Source: Thioploca ingrica | GTDB taxonomy: Bacteria; Pseudomonadota; Gammaproteobacteria; Beggiatoales; Beggiatoaceae | Assembly (NCBI GenBank): GCA_000828835.1 | Contig: AP014633.1 | Location: 2,914,001 to 2,978,000 of the forward strand | Length of the DNA stretch: 64,000 bases | Direction: 5' to 3' | Shown: positions 37,534-47,086 of the stretch, in pieces | Numbering within the stretch: position 1 is the first letter of the stretch | How the letters are laid out: every line of letters begins with the position of its first letter | Program-made: the position numbers and the translations under genes | Notes under the pieces: generated by a model | What the model saw: the letters and a program-made list of their open reading frames with translations, nothing else | What the model was told of the DNA's origin: nothing | The model's database searches: none

Positions 37534-38874
37534 ATGAAAATACGACTATCTCAAGGTCAACTCAGCGGTTGGCTAGTAATTCTGATGACAGCACTACCTT
37601 CTGTTAGTTTAGCAGCAGATACGCTTAGTGCGGGAGATACCGCTTGGATGCTCACTGCGACAGCATTAGTGCTGTTTATGACGATTCCAGGTTTATCTTT
37701 ATTTTATGCTGGAATGGTACGGAGTAAAAATGTTTTATCCGTCCTGATGCAATGTTTCACTATCACCTCTATCATAACTATTTTATGGGTTTTATATGGT
37801 TATAGTTTGGCTTTTACTGATGGTGGGCCATTCAACGCGGTTGTCGGTGGCTTAGAAAAAACCTTTCTCAATGGGGTTGGTATTATCGGGAAAACCGCTG
37901 AAGGTCAACTTCAATGGGCATTGACTGGTGCCATCCCGGAAACGGTCTTTATGACTTTTCAAATGACCTTTGCGATTATCACCCCGGCCCTTATTGTGGG
38001 TGCCTTTGCCGAACGAATGAAATTTTCCGCTATGCTCATCTTTATGACATTGTGGTTAACCTTAGTCTACTTGCCCATTTGTCACTGGGTATGGGGTGGT
38101 GGTTGGCTGGGTAAGGATGGGGTGCTGGATTTTGCGGGTGGTACCGTTGTCCATATCAATGCGGGAATAGCCGGTTTAGTAGCCGCCTTGGTACTCGGTA
38201 AACGCAGAGGTTATCCTCATGTAGCCATGCCACCTCACAATTTGACTTTGACGGTTGTGGGTGCTTCTATGCTCTGGGTTGGCTGGTTTGGTTTCAATGC
38301 GGGTAGTGCTGTGGCTGCTAATGGTGTCGCTGGAATGGCTATGGTGGTTACTCAAATCGCAACCGCAGCAGCGGCATTAACGTGGATGTTTAGTGAATGG
38401 GTATTACACGGCAAACCCAGCGTTTTAGGTATTGCTTCTGGTGCAGTAGCAGGTTTAGTGGCGATTACCCCAGCTTCAGGTACTGCCGGCCCAATGGGAG
38501 CATTAGCCATCGGTGCCGCATCTGGAATGGGTTGTTTCTTGATGGCTACCAAAGTTAAACGCATGTTCGGTTACGATGATTCCCTGGATGTATTTGGCGT
38601 ACATGCGATAGGTGGAATTATTGGAGCCATTTTAACCGGCGTATTTGCTGCAGAAAGTTTAGGGGGTGCTGGTTTCGCTAGCGGTATCACTTCGATGATG
38701 ACTCAAGTTCAAATTCAAGTCATCAGCGTGGTGGTTACCATTAGTTACACCGCCTTAATCAGTTATATCATTCTCAAGATCATTGACGTAATTATGGGTC
38801 TACGGGTTGATGAAGAACAAGAAGTGGAAGGATTAGATATGGCACTTCACGATGAACGTGGTTACATTATTTAG
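37534..38874 (+). CDS. amtB: Ammonium transporter AmtB
   Basis: A trimeric ammonium channel of the inner membrane. 446 residues. A signal peptide (about 1-27) is followed by eleven predicted membrane helices, with LFYAGMVRSKNVLSVLMQC near the start, HINAGIAGLVAALVLG and VFGVHAIGGIIGAI carrying the twin pore histidines. The C-terminal tail interacts with GlnK. Its pairing with glnK is the standard operon. Confidence 0.97.
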   Translation: MKIRLSQGQLSGWLVILMTALPSVSLAADTLSAGDTAWMLTATALVLFMTIPGLSLFYAGMVRSKNVLSVLMQCFTITSIITILWVLYGYSLAFTDGGPFNAVVGGLEKTFLNGVGIIGKTAEGQLQWALTGAIPETVFMTFQMTFAIITPALIVGAFAERMKFSAMLIFMTLWLTLVYLPICHWVWGGGWLGKDGVLDFAGGTVVHINAGIAGLVAALVLGKRRGYPHVAMPPHNLTLTVVGASMLWVGWFGFNAGSAVAANGVAGMAMVVTQIATAAAALTWMFSEWVLHGKPSVLGIASGAVAGLVAITPASGTAGPMGALAIGAASGMGCFLMATKVKRMFGYDDSLDVFGVHAIGGIIGAILTGVFAAESLGGAGFASGITSMMTQVQIQVISVVVTISYTALISYIILKIIDVIMGLRVDEEQEVEGLDMALHDERGYII

Positions 38875-39072
38875 AATTTAGCTTTGATATCAGCTGTCAG
38901 TTATCAATTAGCAGGAAATATTGAAATGTTAATTATGATAACTGATGGCGGTATTAGCCTAAGATTAGGTGCTAAACCCAGTAAAGCCAAGATTTTTATT
39001 TATTTAATACTTATGGTGAGTGACGTTACGCTAGCGTATAATCGCGATTAGGTTACTGATCGGAGAAAGCAA

Positions 39073-41640
39073 ATGCGCTCAATATTTAACATTGTGATGA
39101 CGGTATTATCACTGGGTTGGTGTTCTTGTCCGGTGGCTGCTAATGAACGTCCGGGAAATCTAGCCGAAGATATCAATCCGGGTTCACTGGAAATTGTGCA
39201 GATGGGGGGTGAAAAGCCCACGACCAAACTGGAAATGCCACTCCAACACACGGATGTCAAAATCGAAGTATCTGGTTTTGTTGCGAGTGCGACGGTAACG
39301 CAGCATTATCAAAATCCTTTTGACAAACCGATTGAGGCAGTTTATACCTTTCCTTTACCCGATGATGCCGCGGTAAACGACATGCAAATGACCATCGGTC
39401 AACGCACTATCAAAGGTATAATTAAACGGAAGGAGGAAGCGAGAGATATTTATGAACAAGCTAAAAGGCAAGGAAAACAGGCTTCCTTGTTAGAGCAAGA
39501 ACGTCCCAATATTTTTACCCAATCGGTAGCCAATATCATGCCGGGGGATAATATTGTCATTACCATTCGGTATGTCAATATTTTGCATTATAGCGAAGGG
39601 AGTTATGAGTTAGTTTTTCCTATGGTGGTTGGGCCACGATATATTCCTGGCGATGTAGCGATGGGAAAAAGCGGGACCGGTTGGTCACCCGATACCAATG
39701 TCGTACCCGATGCGTCCAAAATTACACCACCGGTGCTGAAACCGGGTGAAAGAACCGGTCATGATATTGCGCTAGCAGTAGACTTAGAAGCGGGGGTAGC
39801 GATTCAGCAACTGCATTCTACTTCGCATGTAATTGATATTAAAGAAGACAACTCCCATCACCAAACCATTAAACTGCATTCAGCCGATACCATTCCCAAC
39901 AAGGATTTTATTCTCCGCTATGAAGTCGCCGGTCAAGCGCCTACCATGGCGACTATTGCTCATCATCAAGAAGGGCGTGGTTTTTTTACTTTAATTATTC
40001 AACCCCAAAAAACGGTTACCGATACGCAAGTCGTTCCACGAGAACTGATTTTTATTGTGGACACCTCGGGTTCGATGCAGGGATTTCCTATTGAAAAATC
40101 GAAGGAAGCCATGCGGCGATTAATTCAAGGAATGCGTTCTACTGACATTTTTAATGTGGTGCGCTTTGCGGGTGACACCGGTACCTTGTGGGAAAAGCCA
40201 CAACCGCATACCCCAGAGCATGTTGCAGAAGCTTTGCGTTATATTGATAGTTTTAGTGGTAGTGGTGGTACGGAAATGCAAAAAGGAATTTTAGAAGCCT
40301 TAGCTCAACCCGCGAGCGAAAACCATTTACGGATTGCTTTCTTGTTAACTGACGGTTATGTGGGTGATGAACCTCGCATTTTAGAAGCCATTGAAAAAGA
40401 AAGACGGGGTGCTAGAGTATTTAGCTTAGGAGTCGGCTCTTCGGTTAACCGCTATTTATTAAATCGTGCGGCTGAAATTGGTCGCGGTGAAGCATTTTAT
40501 GTGCGTCAAGACGAAGATAGTAGCCAGGTCATTGACAAATTCTTCCAACGCGTCGATCGTCCGAGTTTAGCGTACCTTGAAATTGATTGGGGTAAACTGG
40601 ATGTTTACGAACTTTACCCACCGAAGATACCTGATTTGTGGGCTGGACAACCGATTCAGATTCAGGGGCGTTATACCCAAGGTGGCGAAGATACTATTAC
40701 CGTGCATGGTCAATTAGGAACTCAACCTTATGAACAAAAATTATTAGTCCAACTTCCCCAAAATCAGCCAGAACATGAAGCAATGGCAACCATCTGGGCA
40801 CGGCAAAAAGTGCACGAATTGATGAACCAAATGGTACCTAATGGTCAAACTCCAGAATTAGTTGAACAAGTAACACAATTAGGCTTGTCATTTCGGCTGA
40901 TGACGCAATGGACTAGTTTCGTGGCAGTCGAGGAAAAAGTGGTCAATGTTGAGGGTAAATCCCAAACAGTGGTTCAGCCGGTTGAATTACCAGAAGGCGT
41001 CTCTTACGAAGGTGTTTTTGGTGATGATGAAGAAACGCAAGGTACTCTTGGTGGCCTGTCCGGTCGCATGAGCATGGGAGCAATCAGGGGATCAAGAGCG
41101 ATAAGAAACGGAGCTCCTGCTGCTATGCCAGAAGTCATGTTAATGGTGCCGAAACCAGCAATGAATGCAGAACCCGTAGAGGAAAGTATACAAAAAGAAG
41201 TATTAATGCCGGCACCTAAAATCGTTCCTTTGCCAACTGAACCTTCCTCTACACCGGAAAAAGCTAAAGCCGATAAAAAGGCAACCCAATCGCTTCATAT
41301 TATTACCTTTGAAATTGGCAAAGCCACTTTAACGGAAGCCAGTCAGCAAATCTTGGCAAAACTCGCCGCAGAAATATGTCAAGATATCGCACAGATTGAT
41401 AAAATTATGCTGGTCGGTCATACCGATAATAGTGCGACAGATGATCATAAGCAAAAACTTTCCTTAGAACGAGCGGTAGTCGTTGCTGATTATTTAATCA
41501 GTCAATGTCCAGCGTTAACTCGTGATAAGTTGATTTTAAAAGGTTTAGCAGATCAAAAACCGACTGTGAGTAATGAAACCGAAGCCGGACGAGCCCAGAA
41601 TCGGCGAGTTGAAATTTTTATTATCAGCCGGTTAAATTAA
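39073..41640 (+). CDS. VIT-VWA-OmpA surface protein
   Basis: 855 residues, exported (signal about 1-24). A VIT domain (about 45-190: VASATVTQHYQNPF, VYTFPLPDDAAVNDM) is followed by a VWA domain (about 325-490) with MIDAS DTSGS at Asp330. This VIT-VWA order is that of the marine proteobacterial sortase target proteins. Such targets end in an LPXTG-like signal, but here a Pro/Ala-rich linker and a complete OmpA domain (about 740-855, IMLVGHTDNSATDD ... NRRVEIFI) follow. It may be a target relative fused to a PdsO-like OmpA part. GGAGAAA lies before the start ATG. Confidence 0.88.
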   Translation: MRSIFNIVMTVLSLGWCSCPVAANERPGNLAEDINPGSLEIVQMGGEKPTTKLEMPLQHTDVKIEVSGFVASATVTQHYQNPFDKPIEAVYTFPLPDDAAVNDMQMTIGQRTIKGIIKRKEEARDIYEQAKRQGKQASLLEQERPNIFTQSVANIMPGDNIVITIRYVNILHYSEGSYELVFPMVVGPRYIPGDVAMGKSGTGWSPDTNVVPDASKITPPVLKPGERTGHDIALAVDLEAGVAIQQLHSTSHVIDIKEDNSHHQTIKLHSADTIPNKDFILRYEVAGQAPTMATIAHHQEGRGFFTLIIQPQKTVTDTQVVPRELIFIVDTSGSMQGFPIEKSKEAMRRLIQGMRSTDIFNVVRFAGDTGTLWEKPQPHTPEHVAEALRYIDSFSGSGGTEMQKGILEALAQPASENHLRIAFLLTDGYVGDEPRILEAIEKERRGARVFSLGVGSSVNRYLLNRAAEIGRGEAFYVRQDEDSSQVIDKFFQRVDRPSLAYLEIDWGKLDVYELYPPKIPDLWAGQPIQIQGRYTQGGEDTITVHGQLGTQPYEQKLLVQLPQNQPEHEAMATIWARQKVHELMNQMVPNGQTPELVEQVTQLGLSFRLMTQWTSFVAVEEKVVNVEGKSQTVVQPVELPEGVSYEGVFGDDEETQGTLGGLSGRMSMGAIRGSRAIRNGAPAAMPEVMLMVPKPAMNAEPVEESIQKEVLMPAPKIVPLPTEPSSTPEKAKADKKATQSLHIITFEIGKATLTEASQQILAKLAAEICQDIAQIDKIMLVGHTDNSATDDHKQKLSLERAVVVADYLISQCPALTRDKLILKGLADQKPTVSNETEAGRAQNRRVEIFIISRLN

Positions 41641-41653
41641 GCGAGTGTAGCCT

Positions 41654-41757
41654 CACTGCCATCAACTTAAGAAGTTTCCTCCTGTGAAGAAGGGAAGAGA
41701 GGAGAGGGATTTAATCGGTTGATAAAAAAGCTAATTTTCCTTTAAATTGACGGCAGC
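41654..41757. repeat. Degenerate copy of the MITE-like element
   Basis: CACTGCCATCAACTTAAG at 41654-41671 matches the left end of the 53378-53512 element with two mismatches. A degenerate right end lies about 80 bases downstream (TTTAAATTGACGGCAG). The inner GGATTTAATCGGTTGA resembles the inner arm of that element. No gene is visible in 41641-41875. Confidence 0.4.
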
Positions 41758-41764
41758 CAGGCAA

Positions 41765-41791
41765 GGTGCGTTGACGAACGTGTAACGCACC
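41765..41791. repeat. Perfect hairpin GGTGCGTT...AACGCACC
   Basis: An 8-bp perfect stem with an 11-base loop. The same motif as at 5834-5862; a dispersed palindrome. Confidence 0.5.
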
Positions 41792-41875
41792 GTCAGGCTC
41801 AACGGTGGGATTAATAAAAACCGACCTTGCCCATTCTATCTCTTACACAAGCTATCCTAACAACTCCGGAAGTGA

Positions 41876-42295
41876 ATGATGTCACCCTCCTACAATCACT
41901 CTTATCTCGCTTATCGAATTGCCAAATTATTAGATAATGGAGAACAATTTAACATCCATATTGAAATCACTTTAGATATAGATGGTTATGATTACATTCC
42001 GGATATTGCTTTTTATGAAAGGAAAAAGATAGATTTTTTACATGATAAAATTAAATCTGAGGAAAAACCACTGCTCATTATAGAAATTCTATCTCCTAAA
42101 CAATCAGTTAATGAAATTACGGATAAATTTGAAATTTACCTCAAGTTTGGAATCAAATCTTGTTGGCTGATTATTCCTCCTACCAAAACAGTAACGATAT
42201 GTAACGACATTAACCACCCGGTTTCTTATTCCATGGGAATCGCCAAGGATGAAATCATTGGGGTTGAAATAGCTATTGAAGAACTATTTAGGTGA
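41876..42295 (+). CDS. Uma2 family endonuclease-like protein, short N-terminus
   Basis: 139 residues of the Uma2/DUF820 restriction-endonuclease-like fold: YIPDIAFYER and LLIIEILSPKQSVNE carry the catalytic Asp and Glu, and FEIYLKFGIKSCWLI is typical. The family is usually about 190 residues; here the N-terminal 40-50 residues are missing, and a stop codon directly precedes the ATG, so it may be truncated. These genes are frequent in cyanobacteria and sulfur bacteria, and their function is unknown. Confidence 0.8.
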   Translation: MMSPSYNHSYLAYRIAKLLDNGEQFNIHIEITLDIDGYDYIPDIAFYERKKIDFLHDKIKSEEKPLLIIEILSPKQSVNEITDKFEIYLKFGIKSCWLIIPPTKTVTICNDINHPVSYSMGIAKDEIIGVEIAIEELFR

Positions 42296-42496
42296 AATCG
42301 AAGCTAGGAATACCTTTTTCGGTATTTGTGGGTGAAAACGCTAAAATTTATTGTATATTAACAGGTTATAAACTATTATAAAATAAATAAAAGGTTGACC
42401 TAAAAATTTTTAATAATGCGCCTAACAAAATAGCTTAAAGAATGCTTTAATTAAATTTAAGGACCACTTAAATTCAACTTAAAGAGGTAATCCATT

Positions 42497-43114
42497 ATGG
42501 ATAAATTAGTGATACAACCCACTGAGCTAGCGCAATGGCATAGCCTTATTCATGAAGCAGAGGGTATTTGTCATACTCAGTTAGGTGAAGAATTGCAAAG
42601 CTATCTGGTATTTTTACTGATACGTTATACCACCACCTCAGAATTGGCTAACGCTATACTCGCTTTAGAATATCTGAATAGTTTGCAAAGCAGCGGCAAA
42701 ATGCGTGAAGAACAATTACGTGATGTGGGTGACAAATGTTTGCTGTACTCGGGTTTGTTTCCTGGGCGTGCGGAACGACGGCGAGTCAAAATTAGTTATT
42801 ATGTGCATCTGGGCGTCGGTGCTTATGCTTCTTTAGCTCATGTATTAGCGGGGGTAAAAGCCAAGATATTCAGCAAACTATCGGATCAGTTTGTGTTACT
42901 GATGGATATTTTACATGCTATCCGTGAAGTCAATACCGATAAACCCACTTTACAACCTTTACAGGCGATGGAATTATGGAATGACACGGGTAGTGCGCAT
43001 GCGTTTGCTACCTTGGCTCATTACACTCAAGCGATACCGATTAAATTGACGGTGACTTCACCGGCGGCTTCGATGGGAAGAACAATCCGCCGGGGCAAGT
43101 CATCTCATCATTAG
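42497..43114 (+). CDS. Conserved hypothetical protein
   Basis: 205 residues, not recognised. Mainly helical and soluble, with no signal peptide. Features: LQSYLVFLLIRYTTTSELAN, GDKCLLYSGLFPGRAERRRV and a basic tail MGRTIRRGKSSHH. A GAGG site lies about 11 bases before ATG 42497. It stands alone with convergent neighbours. Confidence 0.75.
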   Translation: MDKLVIQPTELAQWHSLIHEAEGICHTQLGEELQSYLVFLLIRYTTTSELANAILALEYLNSLQSSGKMREEQLRDVGDKCLLYSGLFPGRAERRRVKISYYVHLGVGAYASLAHVLAGVKAKIFSKLSDQFVLLMDILHAIREVNTDKPTLQPLQAMELWNDTGSAHAFATLAHYTQAIPIKLTVTSPAASMGRTIRRGKSSHH

Positions 43115-43223
43115 AAGAGAATATCCGTTAACAGCATGAACGTGTGGGCTTATTGAGTGCAAAAATCGGATTCTCTGCTGGTAAAAAATGATTCAACCAT
43201 TAAGCTATCTTAAAGTCGCAAAA

Positions 43224-44411
43224 TTAAATAGGTGAACAAGCCACCACCACTATTTCAACTCGCCGATTAATCGTATCAATTATCTCACTCGAATTCGCTT
43301 TTTTACGCTTACTCAACGGTTTACCCACAGCTATCGATTTTTGTTTGATCTGGGGAAAATCAATTGCCATGAGATTTTGAATTTTCTGCGCACGTAATAA
43401 AGCTAATTGACTATCTTGTTTACTTTCTGCACGAGTGCTATGCCCCTCAATTTGAAAGCATTGGTCATTATTTTTAAAATAATTGGCTATTTGCTGTAAC
43501 CAAAAATCATATTCTGCTCTTAATTCTTTATCATCAATAAAGTCAGTTGAATTAGGTAAAAACAAGAACTTGGTATTTAATTTCTTATTTTCCTCGACAC
43601 TCACTGCCAGTAACTGATTGAAGGCTTTTGCTGCTAAGGCGGTATTTTTTAACTGGAGGTAACCTTGATACAAACCGGCATAAGTTTTCATCACTTTGCC
43701 ATCAGGACGTTGCACCGCTAAATTAAACAAACCAATTGATTTTTTATAATTTTTTTCTTCATAAGCGGTATCAGCTTCTGTTAATAAATCGGCTGTCGTT
43801 AAGGAAGTATAGTGTTCTTTAGGTTCCAATTCTTCTTCAAAGCTCATTTCACTTTCTATTGGCTTATTGGCTATTTCCTCTGGTATTTCCGCTACTGGCG
43901 GTGAAGTTGGTTGATTTAACAATCCGCTTGAGGAAATGAATTCCTCTGAATTGGCAATGACTTTACCGGTTTTTAAATTCACTACCGTGGCTGAAACGCG
44001 ATAGTAGTCATTCATTTTATTTTCTTCCCTATCAATAACACCACTTATCCTATAGTGGGCATGGCTAAGATTGGGTGGTGTCAATTGAACAAGGGTAAAG
44101 TCGTTAAAATGCTTCTGACTTTCATCAGCAATCTTTTGTTCAATTTGTTGACTAATCGTGACCATTTTACCTTGAGTGGCGTCAACAAAATGCTCAATTA
44201 TAATTAGGATAGGTTTATTTTGTTCTGGTTGTTCTTTATCAATTTTGACTTGAGTTAACAAATGCTCAGCCATACGGTGGATAGCGGTGTCAAAATCAAG
44301 TGGTGATATTTTTTTGGGAGTCGCATTAGGTAACTCAGTGCATGAAGCCAGCAAGATAACTAATAGCGTCAAACGGGCTAGTTTAACCAAATGATAAGCA
44401 TTATATACCAT
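43224..44411 (-). CDS. OmpA family lipoprotein with TPR-like region
   Basis: 395 residues. The N-terminus has a lipobox (VILLASCTEL). Residues about 40-160 could be an FlgO/CsgG-like periplasmic domain. A TPR-like helix pair (about 210-275: YEEKNYKKSIGLFNLAVQRP) is followed by the C-terminal OmpA domain (about 285-395: FQIEGHSTRAES, and TINRRVEIVV). It starts 13 bases after the J-domain gene ends and is probably co-transcribed with it. Confidence 0.85.
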   Translation of the reverse strand: MVYNAYHLVKLARLTLLVILLASCTELPNATPKKISPLDFDTAIHRMAEHLLTQVKIDKEQPEQNKPILIIIEHFVDATQGKMVTISQQIEQKIADESQKHFNDFTLVQLTPPNLSHAHYRISGVIDREENKMNDYYRVSATVVNLKTGKVIANSEEFISSSGLLNQPTSPPVAEIPEEIANKPIESEMSFEEELEPKEHYTSLTTADLLTEADTAYEEKNYKKSIGLFNLAVQRPDGKVMKTYAGLYQGYLQLKNTALAAKAFNQLLAVSVEENKKLNTKFLFLPNSTDFIDDKELRAEYDFWLQQIANYFKNNDQCFQIEGHSTRAESKQDSQLALLRAQKIQNLMAIDFPQIKQKSIAVGKPLSKRKKANSSEIIDTINRRVEIVVVACSPI

Positions 44412-44424
44412 GGGTAACTCCTCT

Positions 44425-46500
44425 TTAACGACATTGATTGTGGAAAAAACTTCTTTGTGCTGATGTTAATGATTTTACACCCATTGATAACTGTTTTAAT
44501 AATTCTGAGCAATTACATCCTTCACAAGTCGTGTTCTTCTTTGGTAACGGTTCAAGAACCGGCGGTGGCGAAGCGATTTTTAGGGGTGACGAAATCTTTG
44601 GGGACGACGAAGAGGATTGGTTAGTGTGTGTTGAAATAGTTGACTTTTTAACCACGAGAATGGGTGGTGAAGATTTTTGCGAAGTACTCGTCGATTTTAA
44701 CCGCCCTTTTAACCGAGCTAAAGCCGGTAATTGCGGGTTAATTTTTTGCAAATTAGCTAGGTAAGCATTAGCTTTATTCAAATTATTTTGCTGGATGGCG
44801 GATTCTATCCAGCTTAAATAACGGTTTTGAATGTTATTTAATCCATTCAAAGCTTGACGATTATTGGGCTCTAATTGCAGTACAGTTTGATAACATGTCA
44901 ATGCTGTACCTGGAGCACCGGTAGCCAGGCGATTCGCTTGATAATGAGTTTGGCATTCTTGCAATAAATGAGCGACTTTTCCTTCAGTCGCTGAAGAAGA
45001 AGCGACACTCGGAGGCGTTATCATCGTAGCCGCAGTTATGCTTTTAGTGGTTGGGATGGGGTTAACTACGGGTGGTTCTTGTAAGGCAGTTATAATTTTT
45101 TTCATCTTACTTAAGGTTTTAGAATCCACATTGATCACCTGCTGTTTATGAGTTAACAGTGTTAATGCTTCGCTTAAATGGTAATCGACTAAATTTTTTT
45201 GTATTTGTGGTAGTTGAATAATTTTTTGTTGTAACCCGTTATCTGTCGTCAGTTGACTTAACCGACCGACTATTTTATTGGGATCATGACTGCTTAAATC
45301 CGCTGTAATATCATTAAATTGGCGGTGGAGTGCTAAATTTTTCCACAACACTTGGCGTTCTTCATTGGCTTCTGGAAGTAATTTTTCCCAATCGAATAAT
45401 AATTTTTCCGCTTTGCCATAAGTACTTTCAGCTAAAGCGTGCTGAATTTCTTCGGTATACATAGCCGATAAGTTAGAATCATTGGGTAAATGATGTTCAA
45501 TACCAACTTGTTCTATTTTATGTCGTGCTTCTACCATACAATGGGTTCTTTCTAGTAAGGGCGCTAAAGTTTGATCCAAACATTCCATGTATTGCTGAGT
45601 TAATTGTGCTAAACGTTGTTGTTTTTGTTGCTGAATGGCTTCATATTTATTCTTGAGTTCTGGAGAAGCCGGATAGTGATTAAGCAAAGTTTCTAACTGC
45701 TGCAAAGCGGCAGAAAAATTATCAGTGGCTAATTCAGTGGTAATTTGTTGATTATAGTAATCGGTTAACCGCTGATAAACGGTGTCATTTTTTAAAATAT
45801 CCGCCTGAATCGTGGCATCATAAGTGGCTAATCGAGTTAAAATTGGCGTGTCGTTCTGCTGTAGATAAAAGGTTACTAAGGCTGTTTTAACGGGATTATC
45901 CTGCAAAATTTGCCGCTGCGTTTCCGGGTCAGCTTGTTCTAAAGTGTGAATAGCAACTTTATCCTGTTGTAAAATAGCAGCTTGCCATTGCCGATGGTTA
46001 TGCCAAGTTTGAATTTGTTTTAGTCCAAGGTAACTCGCAATTCCCAATAACATCAGTAAAATAGCTATTCCAATTCGCTTGGAAAAGCGAGCTAACTGTG
46101 GCGAATTTTTATTCATAACCGCTGGGTTGGTAATGGGGGGTTGAGCCCGAGTGGGCAGACGAGGCTTCCAACTTTGCCATTGGAGTTTAACTCGGGTACG
46201 TGCATCCTTTTTCGCTTGTTGCTGAGCAAAGTAATTCAGCCAGGTATTCCGTTTGCTCATAAACCACTCATAACTATAAGGTAAAATAATTTTGAATCGA
46301 GTGGTATAACTGGATCGTTTCTGAGGATCTTTAAGCACCTCATAAGCTGATTTAATTTCTTTAAACCGTCGTTCTGCATCCGCTTCTTTACTAATATCGG
46401 GATGATATTTATGCGCGAGTCGATGGTAAGCTTGTTTAATTTCTTCTACGGTCGCGTTAGGATCGACCTGTAAAATTTGGTAATAATCTTTGAATTTCAT
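44425..46500 (-). CDS. Membrane-anchored J-domain protein with TPR-like region
   Basis: 691 residues. The N-terminal J domain (about 4-65) has the HPD motif at 33-35 (KYHPDIS). A membrane segment lies at about 140-160 ([18 protein letters not shown]), so the J domain is cytoplasmic and the rest periplasmic. The long helical region (about 165-600) resembles TPR repeats. The C-terminus has [12 protein letters not shown], three close cysteines that could bind metal or form disulfides. Its operon partner is an OmpA-type lipoprotein. Known membrane J proteins such as DjlA have a different layout, so this is an unclassified type. Confidence 0.85.
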   Translation of the reverse strand: MKFKDYYQILQVDPNATVEEIKQAYHRLAHKYHPDISKEADAERRFKEIKSAYEVLKDPQKRSSYTTRFKIILPYSYEWFMSKRNTWLNYFAQQQAKKDARTRVKLQWQSWKPRLPTRAQPPITNPAVMNKNSPQLARFSKRIGIAILLMLLGIASYLGLKQIQTWHNHRQWQAAILQQDKVAIHTLEQADPETQRQILQDNPVKTALVTFYLQQNDTPILTRLATYDATIQADILKNDTVYQRLTDYYNQQITTELATDNFSAALQQLETLLNHYPASPELKNKYEAIQQQKQQRLAQLTQQYMECLDQTLAPLLERTHCMVEARHKIEQVGIEHHLPNDSNLSAMYTEEIQHALAESTYGKAEKLLFDWEKLLPEANEERQVLWKNLALHRQFNDITADLSSHDPNKIVGRLSQLTTDNGLQQKIIQLPQIQKNLVDYHLSEALTLLTHKQQVINVDSKTLSKMKKIITALQEPPVVNPIPTTKSITAATMITPPSVASSSATEGKVAHLLQECQTHYQANRLATGAPGTALTCYQTVLQLEPNNRQALNGLNNIQNRYLSWIESAIQQNNLNKANAYLANLQKINPQLPALARLKGRLKSTSTSQKSSPPILVVKKSTISTHTNQSSSSSPKISSPLKIASPPPVLEPLPKKNTTCEGCNCSELLKQLSMGVKSLTSAQRSFFHNQCR

Positions 46501-47086
46501 GGCATTAAAATTAACTTAACTCAGTTGAAAGCAGCCGTGCGTTGGGTTGCGGTTGAATTGTGTATCCCTTACTTGCACCATTTATGCAAATCTCCTCTCT
46601 TAGTACAGGATGAGGGGAATTATTTATTGCCATTGCTAAAATAGTTAAGTATCTCTTATATCCAATAAAACGAATAGTTTATTGTAAGACTAAACGACGT
46701 TCAAACGGATTGTGTCTGTTCTGGTTGCTAAACCAATGCCAACCTGATTGTTAAGTTGGTCAACTCATCCCTTGCACCTCACTCGGATTCCCACCTTGGT
46801 CAAAGAGGGGATCTCATGTAAGGTGTCAGGTCTGAGTAAATAGAATTTAGTGAGAGTGATTTTAAAAAGAAATTAATGCAGTGACTAGTACACTTAAGTA
46901 AAAATTTTTTAACTGAGTTAACCATTATTTTTAATAGTGTGGTGTCAGTATTAGCAAAGAAATCATTAGGATATTTGGAAAAAAGTGCCTACTAAGCGAG
47001 CAGTGTCATTGGGTTAAGAATAAATCGAGTAATCGGTAGCTCACTTCAAGAGGTTGGCTTTGCTTAGTCGTTAGCTAATAAATAAT
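46501..47086. other. Intergenic region without a recognised gene
   Basis: 586 bases between the J-domain gene start and the hybrid kinase stop. No ORF with supporting features, no clear hairpin and no RNA gene was seen. It should contain the promoter of the minus-strand J-domain/OmpA operon. Confidence 0.5.

Noticed and set aside
41209..41260. LPXTG-like signal (LPTEP) in the VIT-VWA protein
   Set aside because: It is within a Pro-rich linker and is not followed by a membrane segment and basic tail; an OmpA domain follows.
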